Under the pieces are notes generated by a model. That model was not told the DNA's origin, did not search any database, and saw only the letters and a program-made list of their open reading frames with translations. The position numbers and the translations under genes are program-made. This document shows positions 49,467 to 64,000 of a DNA stretch of 64,000 nucleotides, in pieces. The stretch's first letter is position 1. Each line of letters opens with the position of its first letter. Source of the DNA: Argentina anserina (Eukaryota; Streptophyta; Magnoliopsida; Rosales; Rosaceae); assembly GCF_933775445.1 (NCBI RefSeq), contig NC_065872.1, positions 5,518,001 to 5,582,000 of the forward strand, given 5' to 3'.

Positions 49467-52400
49467 TCAAAACCAGGCATGCCACGTTGGATCCATCATG
49501 CACAGGTTCCTTGGAGTCAAGGCTGCTTCAACTAACTCGGTCACTCCACGCTGAACCGACTGTGGTGGTTCCATGGCATTCTCCTCCTGTAAGTAGGTAA
49601 AGACATGATCAATGGACCTTACGAACTAGCAAATGATTCAAAGATTGAAACTGGAAGAGGAAAAAACAGACTAAAAACTCATTTAAATTTGCAAATTATC
49701 TTTAAATTTGAAACCAAACGGGTAATAACTGAATTTGCATCAATAATTTTCTTTCAAAGAACACTATTTATTGTGCAAGCTTTTCTGCCGTCAGGGATGC
49801 TGTTAGCAAGGTGAGATCCCTGGCTTTTCTTTTTTTAATGACAGAAGGACTGGCTTACCTCTTCAGAGAAATACTGTGGGGCGATTCCATTGATCCGGTT
49901 AATCACGTGCTTAACATTGTTGATGACCTTCTGCTTGAAATCAGCCGGGTTCATACTACCCCCACCAGAAAAAGGGGCCATAGGCATCCCAAGGGGTCTC
50001 CTCCAAGACCAAGACAGAAGCTCATCGCGGAAAAACATAGCTAACTGGTGCCATAGATGCTGACTTTGCTGCAATATAAATAAGGTTGTAGATTAGGATA
50101 ACATTACACCCTGTCCTGTTTCATGATGTGTTTCCATTATCACTTTTACTAAATAAATAACTTCCACGAAAAACTCACTTTAGGTGAAACAACAGCCTGT
50201 GCTGCTGCACACATTGCAGACACAATGAGGCCTTCCACTCCAAAATGGGAGAAGAAATATTGCATGTTCCTCGTAAGACGGAAAGGCACCGGTTCATTAA
50301 ATTCGATCATTCCATTTGCATCATATGCAGGATGAAAATCAGTTTGAAATATCTTTCCTGTGTTCTTGGCAAATAGTATTTTGTTTGGTGACCGCCCCCC
50401 AATTTGTAACATGAGAGACATGAAACTTGAGAGGGCTAACTGAATTGCAAACTGCTTCTTGAAAGCCCACATATGGCTGCCACTTGGTAGAGTCTTGTAC
50501 ATGTACTGGGAAAAGATCCCATCCTGTACGAGATTTCTTGTTATGTCCGTATAAGCTTGCAGGCGAAGGTCTATAACAGCTTCTGGTGAAATTTGGCCAG
50601 ATATAGCTTGGTTTAACTGCTCCTTGAAATAGGTGATAGGAAGATCTGCCTCCTTGTCATTCCTTGCACAATGGTTCTCATACACCTCAAGGAAGGTGCT
50701 GTACATCAAATCATCTTCTACCATACGTACCTGAAAATATAGCCACAATTTTGTTATAACATACCTAATCTTCCTTTGTTGTGCCTAAGCCTAGCAGCTT
50801 AATCTAGATCACACAAGTGATCTATCATAAGAAAACACACTACACTTTGCACCGACCTTTTCACCCCTCCCCCATCGCCTTACACATGAAAAGAGTATAT
50901 TATTGATAGAGAAGAGTCAAACCTGTGACCAAACAGGTATAATGATTGGAGTGTGAATGCTTATGTGGCGTCGCCTTGATTCCTTGTGCTTATCAAACAT
51001 CTGGTTCATCACACGGAAAAGCTGCAATATTCGTTCATCACTTCTTGCATTAGGGGTCAAAGATGTCTGGACAATAAAATGACGCTGAGATCCATCAGAG
51101 CCAATAAGAGTCAAGCGCCGGAAACTGCTTCCATGCCTTCGTACAATTGGTATATCAGCTCCAACCCTATCCAACTTAATGGTATGGTCCGGTGCTATTT
51201 CCTGTAATCATTGCAATCAGATTTTATTAAGAAATTGCATCTAGGAGCATTTTAGTGGAGAGGAAGATGGCATTTAATGCAATTGTTTTTTGAATGGTGC
51301 TTTCTGGCCCCATTTTACACAATGGCACAAGAACACAAAAGTTAGGTGTATCATAAACTACAAACCAAGAACCCCAATGACAAGCAGAAATGATAAAATA
51401 AAAAATGACTTGATAACCTGATCGCTGAAGTATTGTCCTGGAACCTCAACATCCACAACATGAAAGTCACGCAGCACCCTACTTTCCTCTTCCAGCTTCA
51501 AAACAGCTGGAAACCTGTCTTCAACATTGCTCTGGAGCACATTTTTCCAATGCTTTAACCGCTCAGTCAACTCAGAGAGGGTTGACGGAAAAGTAGGAGT
51601 GCTCCCAGGATCAAGATCACGCTCGAAATCCTGTTTGTATTCTCTCACAAAATCAACATGCTTATTTACAGCATCTGCTGAAAAGCAAGCTCTGCAAACA
51701 CCAGAAAGCTCCTTCTTAAGAGATTGGGGAACCTCAGCTGTGGTCGCTGTTGGATACTTGTAACAACGGTGGAGCAGTGCATTAACCACCGCCAGAAGTC
51801 TCTCCTCTGGCAAAGTGACAAACCTTGACCCAATTTCAGTGAGTAAACTCTGCATCCAGAAAGAAAACACAATTAACATGAGTAATCAAGATGATAAAAA
51901 ATTATTTCTGAAACACATCACCTGTGAAACTTTAGTCCCAAAAACTAAAATCATATATTTTGATATAACATGCATGTAAAGTTAGCTGGTTGGTTACAAA
52001 TAGACAAGGAGCAATTATCTGAAGAATCTTTTGATGTGTCTATGTAAACAAATATAATCTTTTGATGTGTCTATGTAAACAAATATCACTTTTGTTTGAG
52101 GCATGAATGAATAGGTATTTACGAATACACAGGCCCACTGGGAGGCATTGGCGTTGAGCCTCTAGTTTAATTCTTGAATGCTACGATTGTGTAAAGAATC
52201 GATGCTGTTCTTGTTTCCATTTAAATCATCTTCTTGGTTTGCTTTGATTAGATTTTGATAAACCAAAAAAGAAAGCATTATAATTGCTATACAAAAGCAA
52301 CTTTCACCTCAAGTTCAGTGGCCAAATTAGTATGTTTGCTTCTAAGAGCCTCCATTATATCCTTAGCAGCATCAAAAGCACTGGCAGCAGAAGGCGGGGA

Positions 52401-55400
52401 TCCGAAAGCACCATTATGCCTTATTGCATTCTGACCACCGTCATTGATGGTTGAAGCACCTTGTTGGTCATTCCCTGGATGCATGCTGCTCTCAACACCT
52501 GTTGACCTTTCAGATTCTTGCCCATGAGAGTTTCCACCGTCATGAGAGCCAATACCCCCACCGGATTGAGCAGCTTGGTGAACTTGATTGTCTGAGGATA
52601 GACCACTATGACCTTGTACTCTGGCATTCCCGTCAGCTAAGCCCATTGAACCAGCACTGGCACCAGTGGCACTTTGCTGCATTCTTTGAGCCATTGCCAT
52701 CCTACTACCAAGTTCAGTTTTATTTGCAACATCACGCCTTTCAAGCAAATATGTGCGAAGCCAATAATATAGGGCCTGCGATTTTGAATGTCAGCATTCT
52801 GTTGGGTTTAATCATGTAATAAATTTTCCCTTTACACATGTACTATGACATTTACCTGGGGGTACACAGTTGCAATTTTAAGTAGAACAAGTTTGCAATG
52901 TGGAGCTTCAGTCCTTTGCAAAGAAAGTAACAGTTGTGGAATCCATGAAAGCCAGACCCAATGGGGAATTTGTTCAAGATATTTATCGAAAGCCCTCCCA
53001 ACAGGCTCATTAGGAGTATCAAAGCTGAGAAGATACAGAACACGAGCTAGATGGCTTCTTGAGTTAGATATGCCAAATTTAATGCCTTGAAGAAAGCAGC
53101 TCACAGCATACTCCAGCCAAATCTCGTCATGTGTGTCTCTGTAAGCCTGTACAAAACAGAGAACATAACAGAAGAGTCATAACCAACAAGTAACCATTAA
53201 TATAAATTGCAACAGAAGCACATAATAGGCAATACCATGTCACAATAATTTCCCCAGCTTATCCATCCTTTTGGCAAATTCTTGAACAGGCTGATGCCAT
53301 TAGAGTATGCCTGATTAGCACCTTCAGAGTCGCACAGCTTTAACAGGAAATCCCCTTTAAGACGAAATATTTCTGCCTTATGTTTCACTGGAAAATACTC
53401 TAGGTTAGTGCTGTTAATTAGATTGAGACCACTGGTAAGCTCTCCTTTCATCTCCAGATAAGCTTTCGCTTGTTCTCTTATCTTCACAAAGGCCTCCTGC
53501 ACACATAGAAAGACGGATGATAGGCAAGAATCCAGGAAAAAGGGGACGAGAAACAAAAAAAAATTACTGAAACACCAGGTTTCATGATGATGACCCGACA
53601 TTATGAACAAGGTTGGATAGGTATGTTCAGGCTAATGGCATACACATAAAAAGTCCAACAGATCTGTTCTGTTTTTATTTTATTTTTCCCCTGCGCATTG
53701 GACGCAATGATGCTGTCTTTCTGAACAAACATAACATGTTTATAATATTTAATACCTGCACTTCCATGGTTGAATGGCCATACATCTTTTCCAGTATTGT
53801 GACACAAACATCATAAAGGCCCTGCTTACGACCAATACGAGCAAGCTTATTGACATTCCATGCTTTGTCACGATAACCAAGGTGATGAAGTTGAGGATTT
53901 GTAGTTGTAAAATCTTTGAATGCATCTATGACTGCATTATACATTTCATTCCTCCATTGTAGCAAATCATACCAAACAGACATGTTATCCCATTCATTAG
54001 GAGTTCTCAGTCTCCAAGTTTCAAGGATGTCTTTGAGGTCAGCGTAAAGATTTCCATGCACACCGACCACAGAATTTGCAGCAACCTTGTTTCCATTGGC
54101 AATATCCACAAGTATTCTTGATGATTCTTGAACTTCAACCAGCTGTTGGAACTGCTGCAACAACGGAATCCTAGAATGAACAGACATCTGTGGCAACTGC
54201 CACCACTGTTCTAAAGCAAGATCAACACCTTTCCCCACAATGTTCTCAGCATCCCCAACACCATTTGCGTTTTTATCATGTAGAGCAAAAAATGCTTGAA
54301 TAAGCCGCAGTTTTGGAGTTTCTTCTACTTGTGCCTTTGGAATTACAACATCCTTCATATATGCCCAATCAGGCAATTTCCAAAGACTGTCGAGTAGTAT
54401 TTCATAATTGTCTATACTCTTGCCAAAGTCTACCAATGCATCCCATTGGCTAAGCTGACTAGCACAGTATACCCATTGTTCTTCCCACAGACACATCTCA
54501 GCTTTTGGTACAGCATTGTTATATGTGCCTTGAGTTGCCTTAACCATTGCTTGGTAAAAGAGGCTTTGAGCACGCTGCCAATAACCATGCTGAACTAGCG
54601 AAAGCCCGGCTCTAGTCTCTGCGGTGATTGACCTTTTCTTCCACAACCCACACCTCATATCTTCTTCATTAAGCAAACGATAAAGTTCAGCTAGTGACTC
54701 GGAACATTTTGTATCATTTGTGAACAGCATAACATGACTCTCCAGTAGTGCTAATGCAATATGCCATGCATTGTAAGTTTTCCCAATATATTTAATTAGC
54801 TCACTCGGCATCCGTGGTTGAGGATGGCTCAACTGAAGCCCTTCCAGAAGTGCTTGCACGACATTTGGTCTATTGCCTTGCTGCTTTTTGTGATAATCTT
54901 TAGAGAGGAGTGTAATCATTGGTTTAGCTAATGCTACCTGCTCTTCCTTCTGTAAAGTTACCCAGACAATAGGAAACACCAACACCCACAAATGATATGC
55001 AACATTTGCATCCATATGAGCAAGCTCTCTGAGTGGAATAATGAGATCAGAGACCTACAAAAAATGTGTCAGAATTTCAACATTTTGGACCACTGGAAAT
55101 ACTTTTTATTTTTAAATTACAAGAAAAAGAAACAGCTTCTTTTGTTTAAAACTATAATCTAAGCACAATCGATATAACACCGTTTAATATTTAGTCATTA
55201 CACAAGCAATGCAGTATTACCTTGAGTTTACTCATCTCATTTAAAAACTGTGCATGCTTACGGACAAGAATATCAAATGTTAGAGGCGCATCTTCCGAAC
55301 CCTCTGGAACATCAGTTCCCTGGTGCTGCATCCCAGAAGGATCTGGAGAACCTGAAATAAGCAGCGGTGCCACCTTCGCTGAATTCGGAGCAAGTGTGAT

Positions 55401-56982
55401 GGCTTTATCCTCAACTAGGATTGCTAAAAGAAGATCAAGGCCTTGTTTGAGCCAGAAGACATCACTCAAAGCTTCCCAGTTCTGAAGGTGAATAATGTAT
55501 TGAAGCCTAGCAAACAGAGTTTTCCCAAGAGATTCATGGTAAAGTGAGAAAAATTTCATCCTAGATTCAGGATTTCTAGCTCGTAAACCAAGCATGAATT
55601 GCCTTTCCACCTTCTGAAACACCTCTTGACGCAGTGATAGGGGATATCTGGAAGTCATTGAATTCATTTAATAATAGTTTGTATCTATGTAACATAAAAA
55701 AAAAAAAAACAGGATCATATTACTTACTTATTTGAATCAGCACATAATCCATAAAGAAGCTCAAGATATTTACTGTCCCACTCGTCTAGAGAATCTGAGA
55801 AGTGTTGCTTATCAACTAGTGAAAGCTTCTGAAGAAAGGAAACTATTTCTTTTGGTGTGAGAAAAGCACTTGATGAGACTGATGTGCCTGGCTTTCCATT
55901 GTCATCTTCAATCCACCCTTTTATCACATCCAGTATGCATAGAAGCACACTAGAATCAGTACCTTTCTCAGACAGCAAACTATTCAAAATTTGAGTAACC
56001 GTTCTTTTGCACTCAGTAACAAGCATGGCCCTTTCATTAATAAGCTTCAGCACAGATTTCAGATTAGAAATCACTGCTCCAGCATCAGCACCTTGACGCG
56101 AAGAAGACGCTGCTGAATCCAGCTCTTTCTGGGCCTGAAATGGACGAAGTGAAAAGGTCATACTGAAACATCAGACTAGGCCTGTAAAAGTGCAGGGCCA
56201 GGCGGTCCGACCCTAAGGTATGATTGTATGATGGGCCTAGTACATATAATACAGGAAGCAGAAATGTACATTGCAAAGTTATTGAAGTATCGCGGATGTA
56301 TAAATTTGTCAGACACAAATGTTAACTACAGATTCTACACATTAACAGAATGAGTCCATCCCCAGCCTAGTACACAAACTCCAGCTTTGCTACATGGCAT
56401 TACAAGAGTCCGTTATACATAGAGTACAACCTCAACTATGTTGGTTGTCATTGTTCTTATTGAAGCCTAAGTTGCTAGTGCCTCAGTAGCAAGTAATATC
56501 CAACTTATGTAACATTATTTAAACACACAAAAGTAACGACTACCTATTTACAACACATGTTACCCTTCTACTAATCTAACTATGATCACCGATGATAAGT
56601 AGACAAAAATTAAAATCATTTATGAGATCCTAAGCTATGACTTTATTCCGACTACTTATTTAATCAGCTTATAAAACCCACTGGCCCTGTGTTTGAAGTT
56701 GACAACTACAACTCTATCCCCCTCCCTCGGCAAAAACTAAGAAGGAAAAGAAAGGAAGAGAGATGTGACACAGTCACACTTATGAATCATGTGTCAAACA
56801 ACACACAGAAACCAAACACGAAGGAACATCACATGAACTGAACAAACAGAACAGTCCATGTATCATATAAGAAGTATACCAAGAGAAAAACTGAGATAAA
56901 TTATACATATAAATATATATGTAAAGTGTAAAATAAGAAAATTCCTCAAATTCTTAAAGCAAGGATGTCCTTTCTAGATCGT

Positions 56983-57042
<60 letters not shown>

Positions 57043-60000
57043 ACGTCATCTAAAAGAAACTTTATGATGTAGAAAAGAGGTGAACATAGTTTCATCCAAA
57101 AGATGCAAATTTATGAAGCACTAAAGAGATAAGAAATGAGAAACAGATGCCTACTTGTTTCAGATGAGAACCAGATGATGGGCCCATTTCTCTTGCCAAA
57201 CGTTGAAGAATACGAACCAAGATATTAGGATCAATGAAGTTATTCTGAACCTCAGTCAAGGTTTTAATCACAAGCAAGACAAAACTAATTGTATTAACAT
57301 TGCTGTCTTCACCAGGTGTTTGAGGCATTGGAATAGTAATCATCATCTGCTTCTGTATTAGTTCATCAACTTTCTGATATAGTTGCTTCAGATCAGGGGG
57401 AGTTGTAGCTGCATCCAGTGGAAAAGCCAGAAAGACCATTTTCAACATGGAGCACAGTGACTTTCCAGCATCTAACAGTTTCAACTTGAAACATGGTTCA
57501 AGAATCTGGCAAAGAAAACACCACAGGACCAAAGTGAGTGTACCAGTTTAGGTTGTATCAGTATTGAAAAAAAAAAACACTTGTTAGATACCTGCGAAAT
57601 CTGGTTAAGATTATTTCTGATGAACAGATGCGGCTGCTTCTCCAGAACTTTGTTCATCACATCCAACCCCTGTGCCAGGGCAGTGGAAGGGTCCTTGGAA
57701 GGAGGCTGAATGCTGCTCAGCAGCTTCTCAAGATAATTAAATTTAACATTGGCAGTTGGCCACACCTCCAAGGCTTGTGAAAGTAGCTCCAGAGCTTGTT
57801 TGTACATGGTACTTGCTTCTTTGTCCTTAGGCTCTATGACCAATGCAACCTGTTTCCAATATCAAGAAAGTGGTAAAACAATAAATCATCAAATGAAGAG
57901 TTTGTTTTAAACATCAAAACAAGAGTTGATAAAATGACTTACCCTTATCAGAAAGTTGATTATCATTTCTTCCATGGCAGCATTTGGCTTGAATTCTTCA
58001 TCAGGCTGGCCAGTAGATCCCGGGGTCTCAATGTTAGGAATCGATGATGCACTTCCTGGTGACATTACACATAAAGATTGAAGACCAGGTTCAACTTTGA
58101 CACGTTTCGTTGGATCTTCAGGAAATGTAGACCCATCCACAGAGCGCTTAAGATCAGCACTAGAAGGGCCCGAATTAAATTCTGTGATCTGATTGGTGAC
58201 ATCACCATCAGCTACCACTTTCATTTCATTTTGGCGTTGTCTTTCCCAGCCAACCACCAATCCAGCAAGTTCAATTGCAAGACGCCTGTTCTCTGCAGTG
58301 GTGTTGTAAGGTAATCCAAGGCGACTGAGAGAATTGACCATCTGAGGTACAAATTGTGCTCTACAGCTATAAAAGAGATCTGAATGGCGCACAATAAGCT
58401 GGAAAATGTGAATCAAATTAGGAACTGAGTGGCCTTCCTCAACCAGAATCTTTTTTGTGTATCGTATCCAAATTGGCATACGAATATCTCCATGCGGTAA
58501 CCTTCGGGGCAGTGCAGGCATTAGTATATCAAGGGCCTGCTTGACCAGCATTTTATTCTCAGGCTGGCAAGTTCTCAGTAGTGCAACAAAAACCTGAAAA
58601 TTATGGCACCAAATCAGGATTATCTTAAAAAGGAACAAGTATTATGTGCATATTAAGGAAGTGTTAGTGTACATGCCAGTGCACTCTCCTTTTATCTTTT
58701 CATAAGAACAGAGCACAACAATGCCAAGACATCCACTAGCAAAGCTAACTACAATGTCACTCAAACACCATATCACCAGTATCTAATAGAAATAATATGC
58801 ATTTTGGCCTGGAATTTAAGTAGTGATGTGGTTTCCACCATATGCAAAATGGCTGTTTGTTTGGAAATAGTAGGCAAAATTAACAGGAGTCTTCCAACAA
58901 ACATAATCAATATCCAGTAACATCAATGCCAATGAGACATTAATTGCCAATTAGACAATCAAACATTTATTTACAAACAGTAGCATTAATGCCGTTAAGA
59001 CATTAACTTCCAACAGGACAAGTCAAAAACAATTATGCATTTTTTCTGCCATACCTGCAGAATAATTTTTTCTGGAGCTTGATAGGCCTCCAAAAAATGA
59101 CAAACATTTACAAATGCCCACTGTTTACTGGCACTATCTTCGCGTTTGAGATGATTCCAACCAAATTTGATCAGCTCTTTCCTATGACCAACAAGGTCGT
59201 TCTGCAGATACTTAAGCAGCAAAGTGGCAAGCTGCAATAGTTCAATTCTCAATGGCTCGTCGTATTCAGCAGAAACCTACAACGATATGGAATCAATGAC
59301 ATAAATGAAACATGTACTTAGAAGCCAATAAAAAAACTATATACAGGAAAAAACATGTAATGGCACTGGAAACTCTTTGGTTTTAGAAAAGAATACCTCT
59401 TCTGGAGGATCAAGAAGTTTGTCCACAATTGTTTTCACAATAGCCTGGTCTACAACTTCCCAACTTTGATCATTTTGGAAGGCATGAGCAAGCATCGGGA
59501 GAATGAGCATTTGCATTATAACCACCAAATGATCATGACCAAGCTGTTTTGATTGGAAAAGAGTTAAGAAATGCAAAAGAAGTGCCTTTTTATAGTTGGG
59601 TGGATAACCTTCTGCAACCTGAAGAAAAAAAGGTCATCATACTTTGACAAACAGTTGACCCAAGTAAAATAACCAAGAAAACAGAAACAAGAACTCATAT
59701 TCAAAATACCTCAATAATATAGAACTCCTTCAGAAATGTATAATCAATTCGAGAATGAAACAAGAAGATGGTGAGTATATCAAAGAGAACATTCACTTCT
59801 GTTTTCTCGTGCCGTAAATAATTCAAGAAGCATTTGACAAGCCATTTGCTTTCTTTAACCTGCAATTTAGAATCATCAAGAAAAAATGATCAAAAGATGG
59901 CAGATCAATCGATTCAGACGGAAAGTATAGCATCACTCTCGTGAAAATAAAAAAACAGTAAAGTCAAGGACAGGCAGACAGTGTGTTAGTTCATATTTTG

Positions 60001-63000
60001 AACAAACAGTATGCAGTGTGCAGTACACAAATCAAATAAAGTATAGCTACTACCTGCAAATATTACTACAAACCTGACAGTAACATCTTTTATAAGAGAA
60101 AAAGTAAAGGCTTCTCTTCCCCTGTTTCAACACCCAATCAACCATTAAAAGGGACAGCACAAGACGTAAATTTTACCTGCACCAAGTCCAGCTCCTGTTC
60201 ATTCTGCAAACGAGATAGTCTTGCAGCTGACTTCCAAACAAGAACCAAGGTCTCAAACACATCGTGATTACTCTGTAGCCAGCCAGGTATTAATTTTACT
60301 AAAGTTTTAACAAGTGCAAGTCCCCGAAAATAAGCATCTGACGTTGCACCAAGTTGTGCAGATGGTGGAATTGAACTATCTGGTGGAGGCTTAGCAAGAC
60401 CTTCGTCACCCAACAAAGCGGGAGTTGATGCCGTCACTCCATCAGAGCTTACCAAAAACTCAGGAAATGCATTTGCAAGTATTTTCTGTGGCGATTTAGC
60501 AAGTTCATCTCTCAGTGGCTGGCCGGCATCTGAGCGGATTATATACATAAACCTATATTACATGAGCAAAGAGAAGTAAATATAAGTATACTATATATAA
60601 AGTACAGAACTGAATGATATAAGTATTTAGGGTATCACATAATCCATGAGATCCCATCTTTCACAGTTTCACCAAACAGTGTATGTATAAATCAATTTTT
60701 TGGCATTCAAACTTGTTCCATATCCAAAATAAGTGTGTTTATTTTTCCTTTCTGAATTATTTTTATTTATTCTAACAGTCGTCTATCATTGATTGTCATT
60801 GTCTATGGTTACAAAGAGAATATATATTATTCACATTGAAAGTTACCTCCGGAAGTACTTTGGTTCACTTAATCGCGCAAGGAAATAATCAACAGCAAGG
60901 CTAGCATAGCGGTTCAGAAACTTTGTGAGTGGAAGACGATACGGACTATTAATTTCACTGTATACTTGTCCAGGGAGAAGAGCTCCCTCTAATTCAATAG
61001 TCAAAGTTACAAGTTCGTCAAGGAACTTTGATGCGGCCATAGGAAGAAGGTGAAAAAGTTCAATGATAGCTGAAATGAACAGAAATTGACTAGGTTTTGT
61101 TAGAATGCATAGGTATCATAAATCAATGAACACAAGCAGACTGAAAGCACATTACCAGCTGCTATTTTTGGTTCTTCACCAGCCTTCCATGATTTCTGAC
61201 TTTGTGAAAGCTTTTCAGGTTCTAACCACTTCTTAAGGTGTTCTAGCAACTTGCCACCAAGGGTGACATTAAACCAATTAGACAGAAGCTCAAGAAGCCG
61301 GGCCAGACCCTGCAGAAGAGGCATGCTCAAATTCTTCGTATGTGCCAAGTTTACCAAAATAGGCCTAAGGCTGCTCTGAAGAAGCTCCTTTGGCATCCTC
61401 TGCTGATTTATAACCTGAACAGAAATATAGTACGGTACATGTATGAGATATGTAGTCAAAAAGAACAAAAATCCAAATTCTTTGGTTGAAAACACAAGTA
61501 TGGGAAAGGAACTAGAATAGCTGAGTCATAAATGATGATAATCCTCCATTAAACATCCACATATGACTCAGCTGGCCAAAGTAAAAAAAATTATAAACCA
61601 GATGAGCAACATCACCTCAAATAGCCAAGCAATTGACTGATACACAACACAATATTCAAAAAAGGATGCCACTATTCAGATATGAAATGTACTATGACCA
61701 TCAATATAAAGTAAGAAAATGAAGACGAGAAATGAAAAGGAGATCAACCCTACCTGTCGCAAGCCTTCCTTGGCCACAGCAACAATTTCAGGCGTTCGAC
61801 ATGTCAAGGATTTGAAAAACATGGAAATGATTTTTGCACGCAATTCAGCATGATTTTGGGTTTTAAAATCTGCCCATGCCATTGTTGTACAGAGTAACTC
61901 GATGCAAGCTGTTCGAAGCTTATTTAGTGATGTGGCCACTTTGGGGTTCATGAACTTCACAACCCACACAGTTTCATCAGCCTCAGCTATCTGCAATGCT
62001 TCTTGCAGAAAGTTAACCAAATCCTGAGTAAGCTTGAGAAGAGGCGGCCTCAATGCTAAGCAGAAGTTTAAAGCAGTAACTGTTCCCACCTATATACGCC
62101 ATCGTATGAAGTCAGAGAAATTGAGGAAGTACTAATAATAATAATAATATCCAGTACCAGTTCTAATATATAATTCATAGAATACCTGTTGATCTACAGT
62201 TTTTGATCGAAGTGGTCGCACCAAAAGAGGCTGAAGCAAAGGTTGATACAAAGGCTCAAGCAACTCAGATACCTCACTACCAGTTCTACTAGCCAAAAGT
62301 GCCAAACATGACTGCACATTCTTCCTCACAATAACAGATGCATTGGGATTAAACAACTCTGAAGATAGGAATTCAACTACTCCTTGAAAACTTTGCCGGC
62401 GAGGTTCACTATTTGCTTCATCAACATTATTAACTACACGAAGAACTTGCGTAAGCACCTGACTGGTCTCTTCTTGCTCCTTGCTAGCATAAGTAGGAAG
62501 CCTTTTAAGAACATATACCAAACCGCGAACAATCCTTACTTGGAAAACACATAAAGTTTCAACAGTGACCTTCCCAACCAAAGCACCAAGTCCCATTACG
62601 CCTCCCATCTGTGCTTGCCAGGTTGTTCCATAGCAACAATGCAATAGACGGGGAAGAAGTTGCTCAAAAACAGGGATGCGAACACTTGGAGGTGGAGAGT
62701 ATACAGGATTCATGGATGGGCTAGAGACCATCATTGGAGTACCGGGGCCCCTTGACATCAGTACATCAGCTTGCTTCGAGCGAGCGAGAAACATAAGTGT
62801 TTCACAGAAAACATTTAAAGCGCTAAGCGCAGCTTTGGCGTGGAGTCTGTTTTCATCTGCTAGAACATCAACTAAAGCATCTAAAAATATTAGAGGATCC
62901 AACTCCTTGAGGTTTGAAGAAGAACTATTCTTTGATCTGGAACTGGAACCCGTATTAACATTTGAAGAAAGCATAGGACCACCAAGGGTAGAAGTAGAGA

Positions 63001-64000
63001 CTGAGGTACTACTTGAGGATGAGTCGATATGAAACATCATTGCGAAATGGCGGCAGACATTGACAATAAAGTCATCCTTGGGGTCATGGAAGTCCGGATC
63101 CACACTGGCAGAAATAATGGTCATCAACAGAACCTTGAAAACTGACTTTTCAGCCAAAAGTTGGGTCTTTGTCTTTACACCCAAGTCAGCCTGCAATTAT
63201 GCATACATTTGTCACACTATAGTACTGTTTTCCTTTTGGAGCTTTTTCAAAACAAGAAGTGAGTAGGAAGAAATTTAAAGCGCACTTGATAATGTAAAGG
63301 CTATAGCAAGAGAACAAACTTAACGTCATTCAGTTTCCAAAAAGACCAAATAACAAGGTGCCAGTGTTTACATGGTGTACAGAATTAAAAATATTATACT
63401 TAAAAAAAATCATTGATACTTAAATTTGTATATCATGTGTTACGTGAGTTAACGAAAAGCTATAAGCAATGGAGTATAGTGCATACTGTTCACTAATATA
63501 TAATGAAAATCAACAGCAAAAAGAGATTGAGTGGAATGCTAACAGAATGATAATTCATCACCTCACAGATAAAATCAACCAACCTTTATCTCTGAAGATT
63601 CTGGCCGCTGAGTCGAAGCATCAACTGCAGAAACTAACGATGTGGACAACTGATTAGGTGTGCATCCATCGTCAGTAACCTTTTCTGGCAAATTAAGCTG
63701 AGACGATAAGCAAACACGAAGAAACTGCAATGCCTGCTTTCGGTAAAATTTCTCAATACCACCATTATTGTTCATAACAGCTGCCACAGCAAGATTAATG
63801 CATCGATCCAATGGCACCAAAAACGGGGTTGCAGGCTCAAATGTAAGGATCACACGGAGTCCATGCTCTGGATTCTCCTTGCACTCAAGGGCCAGGGGCT
63901 CTTTCAGAAAACGCCTATTACGACCACCTAATTTGCCCAGGAGTTGCAATGCTTTTGCTCCCCAAGGATAGGGGGCAGGCCTCAAGTGAGACCATAGGGC
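49467..64000 (-). CDS. TRA1: TRA1/TRRAP-like PIKK pseudokinase, 5' end outside the window
   Basis: Twenty-three exons are visible, from 63,584-64,000+ down to the last one at 49,467-49,586, all with GT/AG borders and agreeing phases. They encode about 3,071 residues; the family has about 3,800-3,900, so roughly 800 N-terminal residues lie beyond the edge. Most is HEAT/TPR-type helical repeat. The 53,756-55,054 exon and its neighbours carry the FAT region (e.g. WALWEEQWVYCASQLSQWD-like). The PI3/4-kinase-like domain is at 51,201-50,179, but the catalytic Asp/Asn and DFG motifs are replaced (GGRSPNKILFAKNTGKIFQTDFHP), as in Tra1/TRRAP. The FATC tail ends DPTWHAWF. The protein is a nuclear scaffold that binds activators within SAGA and NuA4 acetyltransferase complexes. 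Exons examined are intact. Confidence 0.95.
56985..57038. repeat. (AT)n microsatellite in a TRA1 intron
   Basis: About 27 uninterrupted AT units inside the 1,020-bp intron between 56,135 and 57,154. The length is likely to be polymorphic. Confidence 0.95.

Overview
The window is nuclear DNA of a flowering plant. Genes are interrupted by AT-rich introns with GT/AG borders, intergenic DNA is rich in transposons, and every recognisable protein is of plant type. The flavanone 3-hydroxylase and the mix of repeats fit a rosid, probably Rosaceae; the family-level assignment is inference.

Layout. 1-8.1 kb is gene-poor. It holds a decayed CACTA (En/Spm) element with a broken TNP2 transposase, a tandem duplication in which one copy carries a 96-bp MITE, and a Mutator-like element with a solo LTR nested in it. 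At 8.4 kb lies an intronless chloroplast J-domain gene (J11 type). After a repeat-filled gap come APE2 (minus, visibly broken), bHLH11 (plus, divergently transcribed from APE2) and a CPK18-type calcium-dependent protein kinase (minus). The left-hand end of the window's last gene, a giant TRA1/TRRAP pseudokinase gene (minus), lies at 49.5 kb and the gene runs off the right edge. From memory, the order APE2-bHLH11-CPK18-TRA1 is that of Arabidopsis At4g36050-At4g36080, so the window looks like an expanded syntenic block.

The roughly 26 kb between the kinase and TRA1 holds a 1,948-bp non-autonomous Mutator-like element with 379-bp inverted ends and perfect 9-bp target duplications, two small hAT-type MITEs, flavanone 3-hydroxylase (F3H), a LINE-type insertion with 14-bp target duplications, a decayed 5.85-kb Ty1/copia element with very short (about 130 bp) LTRs that itself carries a hAT-type MITE in its integrase, a 12-cysteine GASA/snakin peptide gene, and a conserved acidic plant protein with mitosis-specific activator (MSA) motifs in its promoter.

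The genes do not form one pathway. F3H acts in flavonoid synthesis, CPK in calcium signalling, bHLH11 (by family) in iron homeostasis, TRA1 in SAGA/NuA4 histone acetylation, J11 in plastid protein folding, and GASA in secreted peptide signalling or defence. The points most worth following up are the multiply broken APE2 copy, the layered transposon history with intact target duplications, a recurrent 15-18 bp A-tailed micro-insertion with 16-17 bp duplications, two partial exon duplications just downstream of their parent genes, and the MSA-driven gene of unknown function. I found no clearly new multi-gene system.
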